From: an uncultured Sutterella sp.
Lineage (GTDB): Bacteria; Pseudomonadota; Gammaproteobacteria; Burkholderiales; Burkholderiaceae_F
Assembly (NCBI GenBank): GCA_900553105.1
Contig: USCE01000008.1
Span: 1-22,203, forward strand
Direction of reading: 5' to 3'
DNA length: 22,203 nucleotides
The position numbers and the translations under genes are program-made. Positions 14,901 through 22,163 of the stretch are shown piece by piece (within the stretch, counting starts at the first letter, position 1; each line of letters starts with the position of its first letter). Below the pieces are notes generated by a model. That model was given only the letters and a program-made list of their open reading frames with translations. It did not search any database and was not told the origin of the DNA.

Positions 14901-14916
14901 CCTGCAATTGCGCAGG
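14901..14916 (+). promoter_or_regulatory. Hairpin just after the SpeFL-like stop codon
   Basis: CCTGC (14901-14905) and GCAGG (14912-14916) form a five-base stem with a six-base loop, starting 12 bases after the leader stop codon. A ribosome stalled at the stop would cover or disturb this element. No T-run follows, so it is not an intrinsic terminator. Confidence 0.4.
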
Positions 14917-14936
14917 TTACACTGAGACTGATTAAC

Positions 14937-14982
14937 CAGCTCTCACTAATTTATCCTAAAAATTCGTCCTTTTTTGATCGCT
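14937..14982 (+). promoter_or_regulatory. G-poor, pyrimidine-rich leader segment (possible Rho loading site)
   Basis: Between the leader hairpin and speF lies a stretch of about 45 bases with only about three G and repeated YC dinucleotides (for example CTCTCACTAATTTATCC). Unstructured C-over-G RNA of this kind is what Rho binds. The speF leaders of E. coli and Salmonella are described as Rho-controlled. No intrinsic terminator with a clean U-run is visible in 14889-15087. The rest of the interval holds a weak CGGTT/AACCG hairpin near 14985-15005. Confidence 0.4.
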
Positions 14983-15087
14983 GATCGGTTGTGTTGTCTT
15001 AACCGGTTTGTAGAGTCGATTTGCGCGAATTTAAAGTTACATTTATTAACAGCTTAACGCGCGTGCAGCGCACTATAAGGCTTAATC

Positions 15088-17241
15088 ATGAAAAAACTGA
15101 AAATTGCAGTTAGTTGCGGGGTTGAAAATAGTTTTTGTTCTCAACGTGAAGTTGTGAACTTCAATCAAGCAGATCTCACGGAAGTCTCTGCAATTGTTTT
15201 GTCTGCCAAAGACATCGCTGAAGGCAAGCTTGAGGTCGTGAAGAAATCGCACCTTGATATTCCCGTGTTTGCCTACGCTACTGCTCAAGAATGTGTTCCG
15301 GTTGGTGATATTCGTGGTGTGATCGATGCCAACGAAACCAATCGTGAACTTTATGGCCGCCAAGTAGACACGGCGGCTCAAAAGTATGAAGACGCACTTT
15401 TGCCGCCATTTTTCGGTAGTCTCATGCAATATGTTGCTGCCGGTAACGCTCAATTTGACTGTCCGGGGCATCAAGGCGGTGCGTTTTTCCGTCGCCATCC
15501 TGCCGGTCGCGCTTTCTACGACTTTTTCGGTGAATCGGTCTTTAGAGCCGACCTCTGTAACGCCGATGTCTCGATGGGCGACTTGCTAATCCACGAAGGC
15601 GCTCCGTGTGCAGCTCAACAAGCCGCAGCCAAGATCTATAACGCTGATAAGACATATTTCATCTTAAACGGCACATCGGCTTCTAATAAGGTAGTCTTGA
15701 ATGCTTTGTTGACACCGGGCGACTTAGTGCTCTTCGATCGCAATAACCACAAGTCCAATCACCACGGCGCTCTTTTGCAAGCCGGTGCCACGCCCGTTTA
15801 TTTGGAAACGGCCCGTAATCCCTATGGCTTTATCGGCGGCATTGATCAACACTGCTTCAACGAAGAGTATCTGCGTGGTTTGGTTCGTGAAGTTGCTCCC
15901 GAGAAGGCTGATCAAAAGCGTCCGTTCCGCTTGGCTGTGATTCAATTGGGTACCTACGATGGCACAATCTATAACGCCCGCCAAGTGGTCGATTCGATCG
16001 GTCATCTCTGCGACTATATCCTCTTTGACTCCGCTTGGGTTGGCTACGAGCAATTCATCCCGATGATGAAGGACTGCTCGCCGTTGTTGCTGGATCTCGG
16101 ACCTGAAGATCCAGGCATTTTCGTGACGCAATCGGTTCACAAACAACAAGCCGGATTCTCCCAAACGTCTCAAATTCATAAAAAAGACTGCCACATCAAG
16201 GGCCAAGAGCGCTATGTGCCGCACAAGCGTTTAAATAACGCTTTCATGATGCATGCCTCTACGAGCCCCTTCTATCCGCTCTTTGCTGCCTTGGATGTTA
16301 ACGCCAAGATGCACGAAGGCGAACTCGGTCGCGATTTATGGCTCGATTGCGTGAAGGTGGGCATTGAAACACGTAAGTTACTTTTGAAGAATTGTCACCA
16401 CATTCGTCCGTTTGTGCCGCCGATGGTTGACGGCAAACCGTGGGAGAGCTTCGAGACCGATGAAATGGCTCAAGACTTGAAGTTCTTTGACTTTGAGCCG
16501 GGGCAAAAGTGGCACGCTTTCGAAGGCTACGGCCCGAAGCAATACTTCGTGGATCCGTGCAAGCTTTTGTTGACGACGCCGGGCATTAAGGCCGAAACCG
16601 GTGAGTATGACTCGTTCGGTGTACCTGCCACGATTCTTGCTAACTACTTGCGTGAAAACAATATCATTCCGGAAAAGTGTGACCTCAACTCCATTCTTTT
16701 CCTTTTAACGCCAGCAGAAGACATGGCCAAGATGCGTCAATTGGTCTCCTTGATCAAGCGTTTTGAAGAGTTGCTCGAAGCCGATGCTCTGCTCTCGGAA
16801 GTGTTGCCGAGTGTGTACCGTGCCAACGAAGAACGTTATCGCGGCTACACGATTCGTCAACTCTGCCAAGAAATGCACGACTTCTACAAGAGCCGCAACG
16901 TCAAGCAACTTCAAAAAGAAATGTTCCGCAAGGCTCATTTCCCGAAAGTTGCCATGGATCCGCAACAAGCTCACTTTGAGTTTATTCGCGGTCATGCTGA
17001 ACTTGTTGCACTTGAGAACGCCGAAGGTCGAGTGGCTGCAGAAGGGGCTTTGCCTTATCCCCCGGGAGTGCTTTGCTGCGTTCCTGGTGAAGTTTGGGGC
17101 GATGCCGTTTTGAAGTACTTCCTTGCTCTGGAAGAGGGAATTAATCGTATGCCGGGCTTCTCGCCCGAATTACAGGGTGTCTACATCCAAACGGATGCAG
17201 ACGGTCGCAAGCGTGCTTACGGTTACGTATTAAAGAAGTAA
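15088..17241 (+). CDS. speF: Inducible ornithine decarboxylase
   Basis: SpeF is a PLP enzyme of the prokaryotic Orn/Lys/Arg decarboxylase class (fold type I) that converts ornithine to putrescine and CO2, using a proton; with PotE it supports acid resistance and polyamine supply. The 717 residues fit the ODC subgroup: an N-terminal wing domain (about 1-110), the PLP domain with FDCPGHQGG, LIHEGAPCAAQQ, DRNNHKSNHHGALL, DSAWVGYEQF, and the PLP lysine Lys352 in QSVHKQQAGFSQTSQIHKK, an ODC-specific version of this motif. The C-terminal domain holds ALPYPPGVLCCVPGE. From memory the similarity to E. coli SpeF is very high along the whole length. ATG at 15088 with AAGG upstream. It is under the SpeFL-like leader. 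Confidence 0.97.
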   Translation: MKKLKIAVSCGVENSFCSQREVVNFNQADLTEVSAIVLSAKDIAEGKLEVVKKSHLDIPVFAYATAQECVPVGDIRGVIDANETNRELYGRQVDTAAQKYEDALLPPFFGSLMQYVAAGNAQFDCPGHQGGAFFRRHPAGRAFYDFFGESVFRADLCNADVSMGDLLIHEGAPCAAQQAAAKIYNADKTYFILNGTSASNKVVLNALLTPGDLVLFDRNNHKSNHHGALLQAGATPVYLETARNPYGFIGGIDQHCFNEEYLRGLVREVAPEKADQKRPFRLAVIQLGTYDGTIYNARQVVDSIGHLCDYILFDSAWVGYEQFIPMMKDCSPLLLDLGPEDPGIFVTQSVHKQQAGFSQTSQIHKKDCHIKGQERYVPHKRLNNAFMMHASTSPFYPLFAALDVNAKMHEGELGRDLWLDCVKVGIETRKLLLKNCHHIRPFVPPMVDGKPWESFETDEMAQDLKFFDFEPGQKWHAFEGYGPKQYFVDPCKLLLTTPGIKAETGEYDSFGVPATILANYLRENNIIPEKCDLNSILFLLTPAEDMAKMRQLVSLIKRFEELLEADALLSEVLPSVYRANEERYRGYTIRQLCQEMHDFYKSRNVKQLQKEMFRKAHFPKVAMDPQQAHFEFIRGHAELVALENAEGRVAAEGALPYPPGVLCCVPGEVWGDAVLKYFLALEEGINRMPGFSPELQGVYIQTDADGRKRAYGYVLKK

Positions 17242-17278
17242 TCGCAACTCTTAATTAACGATATTCTCGAATTATTAG

Positions 17279-17323
17279 GGCAGAGATCGCACCTAGAGTG
17301 CGATCTCAAGGGCGGTCTCTGCC
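17279..17323 (+). promoter_or_regulatory. Intercistronic stem-loop between speF and potE with alternative pairing
   Basis: GAGATCGCAC (17283-17292) and GTGCGATCTC (17298-17307) form a perfect ten-base stem with a five-base loop. The overlapping outer arms GGCAGAGA (17279-17286) and TCTCTGCC (17316-17323) also match perfectly and share GAGA with the inner stem, so two structures compete or stack. The outer arm ends eight bases before the potE ribosome binding site. There is no T-run, so it is more likely an mRNA stability, processing or partial read-through element than a simple terminator. Confidence 0.7.
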
Positions 17324-17343
17324 TTCTGGAAGGAAAAATTACC

Positions 17344-18663
17344 ATGTCTCATAACAGATCTAAGATGAGCGTCTTTGAACTGACGCTGTTGACGGCCATT
17401 AACATGATGGGTTCGGGCATCGTGATGTTGCCCACGAAATTGGCCGAAGTTGGTACGATTTCAATCTTGTCGTGGTTGGTGACCGCGGTGGGTTCTTTAT
17501 CGCTTGCCTACGCTTTTGCCAAATGCGGTATGTTCAGTAAACGTCCTGGGATGGGTGGCTATTCTGAATATGCTTTCGGGAAATCAGGCAACTTTATGGC
17601 CAACTACACCTATGGTGTCTCGCTGCTTTTTGCCAACATCGCCATTGCCATTACTTGCGTCGGTTACGGTGCTAGTTTCTTGGAAGTGGAATTGAGTCCG
17701 ATTCAAGTCTGCATTACAACAATTGTTGTGATTTGGGTTTGCACGGTTTCAAACTTCTTAGGTGCAAGTATCACGGGTAAATTAAGCTCGTTTGCAGTTT
17801 GGTGCGTGATCATTCCTGTGATTGTGTTGTCGGTCATCGGCTGGTTCTGGTTCGATCCGGACCTTTATGTTGCCAGCTGGAATCCGCATGAACAACCGTT
17901 CTTTACGGCTGTCGGCGCATCCATTTCGATGACGTTGTGGGCCTTCTTGGGGTTAGAAAGTGCGTGTGCCAATAGTGACGCCATTGATAATCCCGAAAAG
18001 AACGTTCCGATTGCCGTGATGGCTGCTACGATCGGTGTGGCAATCATCTACATTGTTTCGACGAACATCATCGCCGGCATTGTGCCCAATGAACAATTGG
18101 TGGCTAGTAACGCTCCGTTCGGCTTAGTGTTTGCTCACATGTTCTCGCCTGCAATCGGCAAGGTTGTTATGGGCTTGTTGGTGCTCTCGTGCGCCGGCTC
18201 CACGCTCGGTTGGCAATTTACGATTGCCAAGGTCTTTCAACAATCCGCCGTGGACGGTTTGTTCCCGAAGATCTTCGCTCGTGTCAATAAGTACGGTGCT
18301 CCGATTGCTGGCATGATCATCATTACGACGATCCAAACGGGCTTCTGCTTGATGACCATCAGCCCGGCATTGTTCAAGCAATTCAATATGTTGGTTGACT
18401 TGGCCGTGGTGACGAACATCATGCCATACATCCTCTCAATGGCAGCGGTCGGCGTCATCATGAAGCAAGCCAAGGTTGATCCGGGTAAGGCGAAGTTCTA
18501 CAACTTTGTAGCTTTAGTTGGCGCCGCTTATAGCTTCTACGCATTGATCTCCACGGGATACTTTGAAGTGTTCTGGGGCTCCATCGCAACCTTCTTAGGT
18601 TGGACGTTCTGGGGTATTGTGGCCAATAGAACTCAACAAGAAGAAACTCGCAGCGTGGCCTAA
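17344..18663 (+). CDS. potE: Putrescine-ornithine antiporter
   Basis: PotE is an APC-family inner-membrane protein with 12 membrane segments that exports putrescine in exchange for ornithine. The 439 residues match E. coli PotE from end to end: NMMGSGIVMLPTKLAEVGTI in helix 1, FAKCGMFS, GGYSEYAFGKSGNFMANYTY, WNPHEQPFF, TLWAFLGLESACAN, and VVTNIMPYILSMAA. Residues shown to matter in E. coli are conserved in kind: the helix 6 glutamate (Glu205 here), the nearby tryptophan (Trp199) and the cysteine of AKCGM. It has AAGGA before the ATG, lies 102 bases after speF, and is followed by a hairpin. The speF-potE order is the standard ornithine decarboxylase operon. Confidence 0.97.
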   Translation: MSHNRSKMSVFELTLLTAINMMGSGIVMLPTKLAEVGTISILSWLVTAVGSLSLAYAFAKCGMFSKRPGMGGYSEYAFGKSGNFMANYTYGVSLLFANIAIAITCVGYGASFLEVELSPIQVCITTIVVIWVCTVSNFLGASITGKLSSFAVWCVIIPVIVLSVIGWFWFDPDLYVASWNPHEQPFFTAVGASISMTLWAFLGLESACANSDAIDNPEKNVPIAVMAATIGVAIIYIVSTNIIAGIVPNEQLVASNAPFGLVFAHMFSPAIGKVVMGLLVLSCAGSTLGWQFTIAKVFQQSAVDGLFPKIFARVNKYGAPIAGMIIITTIQTGFCLMTISPALFKQFNMLVDLAVVTNIMPYILSMAAVGVIMKQAKVDPGKAKFYNFVALVGAAYSFYALISTGYFEVFWGSIATFLGWTFWGIVANRTQQEETRSVA

Positions 18664-18691
18664 ACATCGTCTTTAGCATCAGTGTCTGAAT

Positions 18692-18718
18692 TTGGGGTGC
18701 CTTAGATGGTCACCCCAA
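18692..18718 (+). terminator. Probable terminator after potE
   Basis: TTGGGGTG (18692-18699) and CACCCCAA (18711-18718) form a perfect GC-rich eight-base stem with an 11-base loop, 28 bases after the potE stop. Only a short mixed T-rich tail follows (TTCATTGTC), so termination may be partial. Confidence 0.55.
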
Positions 18719-18745
18719 TTCATTGTCATCAGAAACCCTCCTGCT

Positions 18746-18796
18746 TGAACTGATTCCTATTTCTTGGACAAATAAAAAGAAATGGAGATCAGTTCA
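18746..18796. repeat. Long inverted repeat (20-base arms) between potE and the LysR gene
   Basis: Arm 18746-18765 and arm 18777-18796 match at 17 of 20 positions: a nine-base outer helix TGAACTGAT/ATCAGTTCA, a four-base internal bulge region, and a seven-base inner helix ATTTCTT/AAGAAAT, with an 11-base loop. It sits between two converging genes. No T-run follows on either side directly. It could be a bidirectional transcription barrier, an operator, or a mobile-element remnant. Confidence 0.6.
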
Positions 18797-18831
18797 CTAG
18801 GCCGGTGGGTATCTTTTTTCTGCACGCAAGC

Positions 18832-19722
18832 TCAAAGAATTTGAATGCCTAATTTATCTTTATATTTAATGGTGATTTCGGCCCACCAAGAGACAATTTT
18901 GTGAGGCACTTCATCTTTTTTTGTGCGCAGTACGAGACGACTTGCCGGCAGTGCAAACGGGGCTTTGATAGTTGTGACTGTAGTTCTAAACGTAAATTTT
19001 CCGATTAAAAGTGATTTGGGCAAAATGGTCCAACCAACCCCGCGGGCCGCAAGCCCAAGAGCCCAGATGCCGCTGTCGACTTCCCAGTGAGAAGGATTGA
19101 TGATGTTTGGAGTCGGGGACTCGGAGTCACGGGCATTGACAACGATTTGGCGATATTGGCGCAAATCGTCGACTGTCGGATTCTCAATTTGAGCTAAGGG
19201 GTGATTTTTAGCAACAACGATGGATTGCTCGGAGTGACCAAGAACAAGCTCTTCACTTTCCAGGGAAGGTTCTTCGGAGAAAACGAGAGCCAGATTCATG
19301 TTGGATTTCCGGAAAAACCACTGAGCTTCCGAACTTGAGATATTTTCGATTTGCAATCGCACCGAGGGGAATGCCTTCGAAAACTCTTTGAGAAGGTCCA
19401 ACATGACGGGAGCTTCGAGCACTAAATCAATTCCCATATATAAAGAAGGTGTTTCCGTTTCATAAAGTGCGGCTGCGCGCGCTTCAAAGCGTTGACTTTC
19501 GACCAAGATGCGTTTGGCATTAGCCAGTAATTCGCGGCCTCGGGTGGTGAGTACCGGCTTGGGAGTGCGGTCAAACAGTTTGTAGCCTAATTCGGCTTCC
19601 AGCCCTGAAATATGAACGGAGACTACGGACTGAGCTCGCCCGAGACGGCGCGCCGCTTCAGAAAACGAACCGCTTTCCGCGACAGCGACAAAGGAGTGAA
19701 TTTCGTCGATCGATAAGGACAT
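18832..19722 (-). CDS. LysR-family transcriptional regulator
   Basis: The 296-residue protein has the LysR layout: an N-terminal winged helix-turn-helix (about residues 3-62) with SFVAVAESGSFSEAARRLGR, SVVSVHISGLEAELG and KLFDRTPKPVLTTRG, a linker helix, and a C-terminal periplasmic-binding-like effector domain (about 90-296). The effector ligand is unknown. The ATG at 19722-19720 lacks a clear ribosome binding site. It is divergent from the MFS gene with about 90 bases between the starts and palindromes in the gap, the classical arrangement in which a LysR protein controls its neighbour and itself. It converges on potE and is probably unrelated to the speF operon. Confidence 0.93.
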   Translation of the reverse strand: MSLSIDEIHSFVAVAESGSFSEAARRLGRAQSVVSVHISGLEAELGYKLFDRTPKPVLTTRGRELLANAKRILVESQRFEARAAALYETETPSLYMGIDLVLEAPVMLDLLKEFSKAFPSVRLQIENISSSEAQWFFRKSNMNLALVFSEEPSLESEELVLGHSEQSIVVAKNHPLAQIENPTVDDLRQYRQIVVNARDSESPTPNIINPSHWEVDSGIWALGLAARGVGWTILPKSLLIGKFTFRTTVTTIKAPFALPASRLVLRTKKDEVPHKIVSWWAEITIKYKDKLGIQIL

Positions 19723-19730
19723 AATAAACT

Positions 19731-19776
19731 ATCAAAATTTTGATGAAATCAAACTAGAAAGAACAAATATTTGATT
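19731..19776. promoter_or_regulatory. Palindrome-rich operator region between lysR-type gene and MFS gene
   Basis: ATCAAAATTTTGAT (19731-19744) is a perfect 14-bp palindrome. Next to it AATCAAA (19747-19753) and TTTGATT (19770-19776) form a second inverted pair separated by 16 bases. Thus the half-site ATCAAA/TTTGAT occurs four times in 46 bases. Candidate -10 boxes for the MFS gene, GATAAT (19778-19783) and TATAAG (19784-19789), lie directly downstream. Multiple adjoining half-sites fit a tetrameric LysR protein. Confidence 0.6.
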
Positions 19777-19813
19777 GGATAATTATAAGCAACTCAACAA
19801 CATTTTGATTTTT

Positions 19814-21094
19814 ATGTCGTTATCTTTAAAGCAAAAAACTGTTGGTTCAACATCTGTAGCAGAACACGACATCAGTGTACTTCAACCTCATAACACTCAA
19901 CCACTAATTAATAAGACTCGTGCCGTCAATGCGGCTCATGTGACGGGCGTATCCCGTGGTGAACTGTGGGCCGCTCGCATCGGTTTTTTCACAGGGGGCT
20001 TCACTGTAGCCTCTTGGGCGCCACTTATTCCTTTTGTGCAATCGGGGTTATCTTTAACACCGATGATTTTGGGGATTTTACTTTTAGGGCTTGGCGTAGG
20101 ATCCTTTGTCGGGATGCCATTGGCGGGCTCCTTGGCAAAAAAAATGGGTTGCCGAAATGCGATTGCCGCTTCCGGACTCATCTCTTGTGCGCTCTTGGTA
20201 CTTTTGGCCTGGATGCCAAATTACTACTTTGAATGTGTGGCACTTTTTTTATATGGTATTAGTTTAGGATGCTTGGAAGTCAGCGCTAATATTTATGGTA
20301 CGTATCTGGAAAAACGAAACAGCACTCGCTTGATGTCGGGGTTGCACGCTGCGTATTCAATCGGCGAAGTGGTTGCAGCAGGTTGTATCACAGCTTTGCT
20401 CGTATTGGGTGTAACTCCTTTTACGACCATTACACTTTTAATGGTAGCTCTGAGTGCTGCCGTGATTGCCGTTCTTCGTAACGTGCGAAATGAAAAGCCA
20501 CAGCAAGCTTCGGATAAAAAAGGTGGCCGCTCTTTCCAATTAGTCTTTAAAGGTCCGGTGCTGTTGCTGGCTTTTGTGTGCGCGGTGGTGTTTTTAGCCG
20601 AAGGCGCAATGCTAGATTGGAGCGCGATTTACCTGCGCGATGAAGGCGGTGTGGCCCAAGAAATGAGTCCGGCCGGTTACACGCTCTTTGTGATTGCAAT
20701 GGCCGCTTCTCGATTGTTGGGCGACAAGCTTATCATGAAGCGCGGGGCACAGTTTGTGCTAACTGCAGGCTTAGGCTTGATGATCATTACGCTCGTGCTG
20801 ATGGTGCTCTATCCGCAACCCTGGGTGTTGTTTGCCAGTCTTTTCGTTATGGGTTTAGGTATCGCCAATCTTGCCCCGATCATCATCTCGGCGGCTTCGC
20901 GAGACAAGGGAGAAGATTCTGTAACAGCGATCACAACTGTCTCGACAATCGGTTACGGCGGTTTATTGGCCGGTCCGGCGTTGATTGGTACCATCACATC
21001 GGCGATTTCTCTACCCGGTGCGTTTCTTTTCATCGTTGCGCTGTTATCGATAAGCGTCATTATTGTGAGATGTTATGCGACGATCTTTAATTAA
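19814..21094 (+). CDS. MFS transporter, YbjJ-like
   Basis: A major facilitator protein of 426 residues from the ATG at 19814, in the inner membrane. About 12 hydrophobic segments begin near residue 55, after a polar N-terminal extension of about 50 residues that is unusual for the family. Motifs such as SWAPLIPFVQSGL, GCLEVSANIYGTYLE, SGLHAAYSIGEV and AEGAMLDWSAIYLR resemble the YbjJ group of putative sugar or metabolite permeases. I prefer the ATG over the in-frame TTG at 19775 because promoter-like hexamers lie at 19778-19789, between the two; neither has a good ribosome binding site. Substrate unknown; probably controlled by the divergent LysR protein. Confidence 0.85.
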   Translation: MSLSLKQKTVGSTSVAEHDISVLQPHNTQPLINKTRAVNAAHVTGVSRGELWAARIGFFTGGFTVASWAPLIPFVQSGLSLTPMILGILLLGLGVGSFVGMPLAGSLAKKMGCRNAIAASGLISCALLVLLAWMPNYYFECVALFLYGISLGCLEVSANIYGTYLEKRNSTRLMSGLHAAYSIGEVVAAGCITALLVLGVTPFTTITLLMVALSAAVIAVLRNVRNEKPQQASDKKGGRSFQLVFKGPVLLLAFVCAVVFLAEGAMLDWSAIYLRDEGGVAQEMSPAGYTLFVIAMAASRLLGDKLIMKRGAQFVLTAGLGLMIITLVLMVLYPQPWVLFASLFVMGLGIANLAPIIISAASRDKGEDSVTAITTVSTIGYGGLLAGPALIGTITSAISLPGAFLFIVALLSISVIIVRCYATIFN

Positions 21095-21106
21095 TTGCAA
21101 AGAAAA

Positions 21107-21145
21107 AGCGCTTGATCCCAGGCGCTCAGACGGTTGACAGCGTCT
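21107..21145 (+). repeat. Two short hairpins before the terminator
   Basis: AGCGC (21107-21111) with GCGCT (21122-21126), and AGACG (21128-21132) with CGTCT (21141-21145), form two neighbouring five-base stems one base apart. Together with the following terminator hairpin they make three stem-loops within 70 bases after the MFS stop codon. Confidence 0.45.
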
Positions 21146-21147
21146 AC

Positions 21148-21176
21148 AAAAGAGCCATCAAAGCGATGGCTCTTTT
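21148..21176. terminator. Bidirectional intrinsic terminator between the MFS gene and tsaD
   Basis: AAAAGAGCCATC (21148-21159) and GATGGCTCTTTT (21165-21176) are perfect 12-base arms with a five-base loop. The A and T ends give a U-run on either strand, so it can end both the plus-strand MFS transcript and the minus-strand tsaD transcript, whose stop codon is four bases away. Confidence 0.93.
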
Positions 21177-21179
21177 GTC

Positions 21180-22163
21180 TTAGTTGCGCAGGTCTTGTGC
21201 TGCTTCCTTGAGACGCCAACGAGGTTTGACGCCAAACTTCAGATTCTTAAAGTGAGCGCGGATATCCTCGGGTTTCATGTGCTTTATGCGTTCTAGTCCT
21301 GCCGTGGCAATCATGGCACCGTTATCGGTACAAAGTTTTAACGGCGGGAAAAACACTACCATACCGCGTTTTTTCATTTCATAGACTAGACGGTTGCGCA
21401 ACTGTTTGTTTGCGCTCACGCCACCGGCAACCACGAGTGTTTTCATTTTGTGTTGCTTCATGGCCTTAACGGCTTTAGCGGCAAGGACGTCAACGACGGC
21501 ATCGACAAAGCCGCGTGCAAGGTTGGCTCGGAACGTTTCGTCGTTCGGGTTGCTGGCATTATTAACAGTCGTTAAAACGGCTGTTTTGAGTCCTGAAAAA
21601 CTCATATCCAAGTTGCCGGAGTGTAACATCGGGCGAGGTAAATCAATGGCTCCGCTTATGCCTTTTTCGGCTAAAGCACTCACAGCCGGGCCGCCGGGAT
21701 AGCTCATGCCGAGCAATTGTGCGGTCTTATCAAATGCCTCACCAACGGCATCGTCAAGCGTATCGCCCAAGAGTTCGTACTGACCGAAGCCGCTAACTTT
21801 CATGATTTGGGTATGGCCGCCTGAGACCAAAAGCGCAATGAAAGGAAATTCGGGCGCAGGATCGGCAAGTAGATTGGCCAGTAGGTGCCCTTCCATATGG
21901 TGGATGCCGATCACAGGAATGTCCAATGCAAAACCCAATGCGTGCGCAATGCTCACGCCTACAAGAAGTGCACCAGCCAATCCGGGACCTTGAGTGACGG
22001 CAATGGCGTCGAGCTCTTCTTTGCGGCGCCCGGCCTCTTGCAAAATCTCTTCTAGAAGTGGAATGACGCGACGGATATGGTCACGACTGGCCAATTCAGG
22101 CACCACGCCACCGTAAAGTTTATGCATGTCAATTTGCGTGTAAACGGCGTGAGCCAATAAACC
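21180..22163 (-). CDS. tsaD: tRNA N6-threonylcarbamoyladenosine transferase, N-terminus missing
   Basis: TsaD (YgjD/Kae1 family) transfers the threonylcarbamoyl group to A37 of ANN-decoding tRNAs, working with TsaB, TsaC and TsaE. About 328 genuine residues are visible, starting GLLAHAVYTQIDMHKLYGG. The ASKHA-fold motifs are present: VVPELASRDH, the metal-binding HHMEGH, LLVSGGHTQI, DDAVGEAFDK, and the C-terminal CTDNGAMIA. By comparison with E. coli TsaD about 22 N-terminal residues (the GIETSCDETG part) are lost at the contig end. The five codons preceding Gly, read as MYKRQ, come from the sequencing adapter, so that apparent start codon is false. It ends at a shared bidirectional terminator. 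Confidence 0.96.
   Translation of the reverse strand, partial: GLLAHAVYTQIDMHKLYGGVVPELASRDHIRRVIPLLEEILQEAGRRKEELDAIAVTQGPGLAGALLVGVSIAHALGFALDIPVIGIHHMEGHLLANLLADPAPEFPFIALLVSGGHTQIMKVSGFGQYELLGDTLDDAVGEAFDKTAQLLGMSYPGGPAVSALAEKGISGAIDLPRPMLHSGNLDMSFSGLKTAVLTTVNNASNPNDETFRANLARGFVDAVVDVLAAKAVKAMKQHKMKTLVVAGGVSANKQLRNRLVYEMKKRGMVVFFPPLKLCTDNGAMIATAGLERIKHMKPEDIRAHFKNLKFGVKPRWRLKEAAQDLRN

Noticed and set aside
15724..16224. 166-codon minus-strand ORF opposite speF
   Set aside because: Shadow of the highly biased speF codons; no start signal or family resemblance.
19775..19813. TTG start for the YbjJ-like MFS gene
   Set aside because: The TTG precedes or overlaps the likely -10 boxes and operator pair; the ATG at 19814 fits better, although neither has a clear ribosome binding site.
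1..22163. CRISPR arrays, tRNA or rRNA genes, prophage modules, toxin-antitoxin pairs
   Set aside because: I looked for regularly spaced repeats, tRNA-like ends and T-loop sequences, and paired small genes, and saw none that could be supported by eye.
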